Source of the DNA: Ruminococcus_G sp964621905
GTDB lineage: Bacteria > Bacillota > Clostridia > Lachnospirales > Lachnospiraceae
Length of the DNA stretch: 64,000 bases
Direction of reading: 5' to 3'
NCBI GenBank assembly: GCA_964621905.1
Contig: CAZUNG010000009.1
Location: forward strand, 1-64,000
Shown: positions 60,893 through 64,000 of the stretch, one piece after another
Layout: each line of letters starts with the position of its first letter
How positions within the stretch are numbered: position 1 is the stretch's first letter
The notes under the pieces: model-generated
The model's database searches: none
Told to the model about the DNA's origin: nothing
The model's input: only the letters and a program-made list of their open reading frames with translations
Made by a program: the position numbers and the translations under genes

Positions 60893-62159
60893 TTTTTCCG
60901 GGATTTTGTTCGCCATGGAAGGCGTTGAAAATGTGCTGACGCTCCTGAATGGTCCTTCCGGCTGCAAGTTCTACCACAGTGCGACTTCGGACAGCCAGGC
61001 ACTCCGCCAGAAAGAATTTGACCCGCTGAATTATCCGGAGGAATGGTATTTCGGTCAGCCTCGGATCCCCTGTACGTTTTTAGACCGCAGAGATTATGTC
61101 TATGGAAGCAAAGAAAAGCTGCTGGACGGCATCGCTTTTTTTAAGGAGCGGGTTTCTTTTGACCTGTTATGCGTTGTGAATTCTCCGGGAGCCGCCTTGA
61201 TTGGCGATGACCTCGCCGGAATCCTTTCTCTGGCGCTTGATGATATCCCTTATATCACAGTGGAGACTCCGGGATTCTCCAGCAACGTCTGCAGAGGCTA
61301 TGAAACCGGAGTCCTGTCTCTGCTGAGACAGCTGGAGGCAAAAAGATTGACGGTCCCGGCTGAACCGCTGACCGTCAATCTGCTGGGCATCTCCATCTAT
61401 CACAATTACCATGAAGGGGACCTGAAGGAACTGAAACGCCTGTTTGCTCTCTGCGGCATCGGTGTCCACTGCTGCGTGTGTGCAGGATGTTCCCTCACAG
61501 AACTGCTGTCACTGCCGCAGGCCTCACTTAATGTAGTCGTCCGGCCTGAATACGGTCTGGAAACCGCCCGATATTTAGCAGAGACATGCGGTACCCCCTA
61601 TTATGTCTGTGATGGCCCTCCCGTCGGTTTTGCCGCTACAGAAAAGATGATGACAGATATCTGCCGCATCCTGGGCGCCGATCCGACTGCTGTCATCACG
61701 GAAAGCGAACGTGCCAGAGGGCGTGCCTATGTTCATTTATCGCGCCTTAATTCTCTGACTGGTCTGCCGCGCGGGGTGGCTTTTTCTGTGGAAGGCACCT
61801 GGTCAGAGGCTTACGCTTACGGCAGTTTTCTGATCCACTATCTGGGCATGGCTCCCGTCTGCTTTTCCATCACCAGTCCGGACAGCGACTGCAGGCAGTC
61901 CTTGCTGCTGAGTCTGGCAGAGCAATATAAATGCCCCCAGACTCTGGAGGCAGATATCCTGGAAACACCCGGTGAGATTGTCCTCGCAAACGGATGCACC
62001 ATCGCAAAACTGAAACTTACTCATCACATTTTCTCCGGGATTGAAAACGCACTTCCCGGCATGGGCTATATCAATGTCACACCCAAGACTCATCTCGGCA
62101 TCAATGGAGCTTTATTCCTTCTGGAGCAGGTGTTAAATGGTCTTACCTACTCTTATTGA
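60855..62159 (+). CDS. NifK-like nitrogenase component 1 partner subunit
   Basis: This 434-residue protein starts inside the end of the fused gene (38-base overlap, GGAG upstream), so the two are co-translated. It has the component 1 fold: NGPSGCKFYHS with Cys37 (equivalent to the second NifK P-cluster Cys), DYVYGSKEKLLDGI and ALIGDDLAGI. The other two NifK cysteine positions appear as Ser (ISPDSFSG and VVNSPGAALIGDD). With three Cys from the NifD-like half and one here, a [4Fe-4S] bridging cluster as in BchN-BchB rather than an [8Fe-7S] P-cluster is predicted. Its stop overlaps the convergent aguB end by 7 bases. Confidence 0.88.
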   Translation: MMNPYLTNISPDSFSGILFAMEGVENVLTLLNGPSGCKFYHSATSDSQALRQKEFDPLNYPEEWYFGQPRIPCTFLDRRDYVYGSKEKLLDGIAFFKERVSFDLLCVVNSPGAALIGDDLAGILSLALDDIPYITVETPGFSSNVCRGYETGVLSLLRQLEAKRLTVPAEPLTVNLLGISIYHNYHEGDLKELKRLFALCGIGVHCCVCAGCSLTELLSLPQASLNVVVRPEYGLETARYLAETCGTPYYVCDGPPVGFAATEKMMTDICRILGADPTAVITESERARGRAYVHLSRLNSLTGLPRGVAFSVEGTWSEAYAYGSFLIHYLGMAPVCFSITSPDSDCRQSLLLSLAEQYKCPQTLEADILETPGEIVLANGCTIAKLKLTHHIFSGIENALPGMGYINVTPKTHLGINGALFLLEQVLNGLTYSY

Positions 62160-63031
62160 CTGATTTTATCATAACAGTGCGGTCGGCGGTCGCGGTAGAG
62201 TCCCCACTCCAGCCGGCAGTCCGCCGCCTGTTTCAGGTCAATCTGCGACAGCAGGATTTCTTCCTGATCTCTGGATGCCTGTGCAGTGACCTCCCCCATT
62301 TCATCCGTAATAAATGAAGATCCATAAAACAGCAGTGCTGAATGCTGACCTCCGTTTTCCTCATCGGGCATCACCTCTTCCAGTCCAATCCGGTTTGCCG
62401 CAATCACCGGCACGATGTTTGCGGCCGCATGCCCCTGCATGGTCCGCCGCCAATGGGGCATACTGTCACACTCCAGGATTGGCTCACTGCCGATCGCTGT
62501 CGGATACAGCAAAAGCTCCGCTCCCATCAGGGCCATGCATCTGGCAGTCTCGGGAAACCACTGGTCCCAGCAGATCCCCACACCGATCTTGCAAAATCTT
62601 GTCTCCCAAACTTGAAATCCTGTGTTTCCAGGCGAAAAATAGAACTTTTCCTGATAATAATGATCATCCGGAATATGCGTCTTGCGGTAGACCCCCAGCA
62701 CACTGCCGTCGGCATCGATCACAGCGACTGAATTATACAGGCAGTTTCCGTCCTGCTCATAAAAACTGACCGGAATTACCACCCCCAGTTCCCGGGCTAC
62801 TTTCTGAAAATGAAGGACGGCATCATTCTCCATCACCGGTTTCGCAAACTGGTAATAACGGTAACGCCGTTCCTGGCAGAAATACTGGCGTTCAAAAAGT
62901 TCCGGCAGCAAAATGATATTAGCCCCCTGTCCGGCAGCTTCCCGCACCATACTATCCGCTTTTTCAAGATTTTCCTTTACCTCCCGGCTGCAGCGCATCT
63001 GTATGGCAGCCGCTGTCACTTTTCCTGTCAT
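62153..63031 (-). CDS. aguB: N-carbamoylputrescine amidase
   Basis: This 292-residue carbon-nitrogen hydrolase has the Glu-Lys-Cys triad: LLPELFE, YRKTHIPD and GVGICWDQWFPE. Paired with an agmatine deiminase gene (4-base overlap), it should convert N-carbamoylputrescine to putrescine, CO2 and ammonia in the agmatine route of polyamine synthesis. Confidence 0.92.
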   Translation of the reverse strand: MTGKVTAAAIQMRCSREVKENLEKADSMVREAAGQGANIILLPELFERQYFCQERRYRYYQFAKPVMENDAVLHFQKVARELGVVIPVSFYEQDGNCLYNSVAVIDADGSVLGVYRKTHIPDDHYYQEKFYFSPGNTGFQVWETRFCKIGVGICWDQWFPETARCMALMGAELLLYPTAIGSEPILECDSMPHWRRTMQGHAAANIVPVIAANRIGLEEVMPDEENGGQHSALLFYGSSFITDEMGEVTAQASRDQEEILLSQIDLKQAADCRLEWGLYRDRRPHCYDKISQ

Positions 63032-64000
63032 AGCTTTTCACAATCCTTTCTCCCCGCTGGAATCTGCTGTGTGATGCAGTGAATGTTGCCGCCGCCTAAA
63101 AGGATATCCCTGGCGTACACCGGTTCCACTTTCCGTTCCGGAAACAGCTGCCCCAGAATATCGACTGCCGTCTGATCGTGTTCATCGCCAAACTGAGGAA
63201 CTACGATACTGTCATTGGCAATATAAAAGTTTACATAACTGGCAGCCAGCCGTTCACCTTCCCGACGCTTTTCTTCCCCTTCCTCGTATACGTATCCCGG
63301 CAAGTCTTCCGCCGTCACGCAGACCGGAACTCTGGGAATTGGCAGACGATGTACCAGAAACGGCCGGCCTTTTGCATCCGTCTCCCGCTCCAGCACAGAA
63401 AGACTGCTTCTGGAATATGCATACTGAGGATCTTGCTCATCGTCCGTCCAGGCCAGTACCACCTCACCCGGACGCACAAACGCACAGACATTATCCACAT
63501 GCTCATTCGTCTCATCCTGCCAGATGCCATGCGGCAGCCAGATGATTTTCTCGGCTCCGATCCATATCTTTAACTGCTCCTCAATCTCCTGTCTGGTAAG
63601 ATCCGGATTACGTCCTCTGCTCAGCAGACACGCCTCCGTCACCAGCACCGTCCCTTCCCCGTCACTGTGAATGGAACCGCCTTCCAGCACAAACGGATGA
63701 GCGTCATAACAGCCGATCCCAAGTTTCCGGCAGAAAGAGGAGGCCACCTGGTCATCCCGCTCCCAGCGGGCATAGAGACCGTCCACTTCACCTCCCCAGG
63801 CGTTAAATTTCCAGTCGACACCACGCAGCTTTCCTGTATCGTTGATCACAAAAGTAGGCCCCGTATCCCTTGCCCATGCATCATCCGTCTCGATCTCCAT
63901 GATCTGTACCTGATCCGGCAGCATACTGCGCGCCTGATCGATATGCGCTCTGTCTGCCAGCATATAGACAATTTCACTGCGCGCGATGATCTTTGCCACG
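63028..64000 (-). CDS. aguA: Agmatine deiminase (5' end outside the window)
   Basis: At least 323 residues of a peptidylarginine-deiminase-family enzyme are visible; the N-terminal 35-45 residues lie beyond position 64000. Substrate and catalytic motifs are present: DDAWARDTGPTF, FVLEGGSIHSDGEG, HVDNVCAFV and the catalytic Cys in GGGNIHCITQQIP. It hydrolyses agmatine to N-carbamoylputrescine. It overlaps aguB by 4 bases and precedes it in the operon. Confidence 0.93.
   Translation of the reverse strand, partial: VAKIIARSEIVYMLADRAHIDQARSMLPDQVQIMEIETDDAWARDTGPTFVINDTGKLRGVDWKFNAWGGEVDGLYARWERDDQVASSFCRKLGIGCYDAHPFVLEGGSIHSDGEGTVLVTEACLLSRGRNPDLTRQEIEEQLKIWIGAEKIIWLPHGIWQDETNEHVDNVCAFVRPGEVVLAWTDDEQDPQYAYSRSSLSVLERETDAKGRPFLVHRLPIPRVPVCVTAEDLPGYVYEEGEEKRREGERLAASYVNFYIANDSIVVPQFGDEHDQTAVDILGQLFPERKVEPVYARDILLGGGNIHCITQQIPAGRKDCEKL

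Noticed and set aside
58694..62159. Classical nitrogen fixation
   Set aside because: No NifB, NifE, NifN or molybdenum genes are in the window, the NifK-like subunit lacks two of three P-cluster cysteines, and the reductase is fused.
1..64000. CRISPR arrays, rRNA and tRNA genes
   Set aside because: No repeat-spacer pattern, conserved rRNA blocks or tRNA cloverleaf was recognised on either strand by reading; a covariance scan would be needed to exclude tRNAs fully.

Overview
The window looks like chromosome of an anaerobic, gut-type Firmicute, most likely a Lachnospiraceae relative. The reasons are the moderate GC content, strong AGGAGG ribosome sites, consensus sigma-A promoters, FMN, cobalamin and probable manganese riboswitches, a CIRCE heat-shock operator, DUF4317 and COG1237 proteins, and many signalling proteins with GGDEF/EAL domains. 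No rRNA, tRNA or CRISPR array was seen. About fifty genes and several decayed remnants were assigned by reading alone.

Region by region. 0-2 kb: a YtrA-type GntR repressor with an ABC exporter pair. 2-11 kb: a leftward sugar operon (Gfo/Idh/MocA dehydrogenase, a scrap of a short-chain dehydrogenase, a flavin-reductase-like protein, an Rbs-type sugar ABC transporter) ending in metF, preceded by an unusual LacI regulator fused to a solute-binding-protein domain. 11-20 kb: a cobalamin-riboswitch-controlled operon of three large secreted proteins, carrying an alpha/alpha-barrel (prenyltransferase-like) domain and a DUF4430 domain, the two folds that together make vertebrate intrinsic factor. It is followed by a solitary tyrosine recombinase. 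21-26 kb: inositol-type catabolic genes, an AraC regulator and a MtaA/URO-D-type corrinoid methyltransferase homologue. 26-30.5 kb: the complete riboflavin operon under an FMN riboswitch, with a HAD phosphatase at its end.

30.5-41.5 kb: an XRE regulator, a P-type cation ATPase behind a probable yybP-ykoY (manganese) riboswitch, a DEAD-box helicase, an MGMT-like protein, an MBL hydrolase, an EamA transporter, a MntP-like pump with a radical SAM/SPASM protein, a TetR regulator, an AIM24 protein and a CIRCE-controlled small heat-shock protein. 41.6-45 kb: gene remnants next to a receiver-GGDEF-EAL gene cut by one in-frame amber codon. 45-57 kb: AraC, a 1001-residue PAS/GGDEF/EAL protein, PhoH, NudC, another GGDEF protein, and an Agr-like two-component system upstream of a VanZ-D,D-carboxypeptidase fusion.

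57-64 kb: DUF4317, then the most striking locus, a two-gene nitrogenase-like system. Its first gene fuses a NifH-like Fe protein to a NifD-like subunit, and its second encodes a NifK-like partner. It meets convergent aguB-aguA genes at the right edge. A corrinoid/one-carbon theme (B12 uptake operon, MtaA-like protein, MetF) and a manganese theme (ATPase, MntP) run through the window, but these links are inferred.
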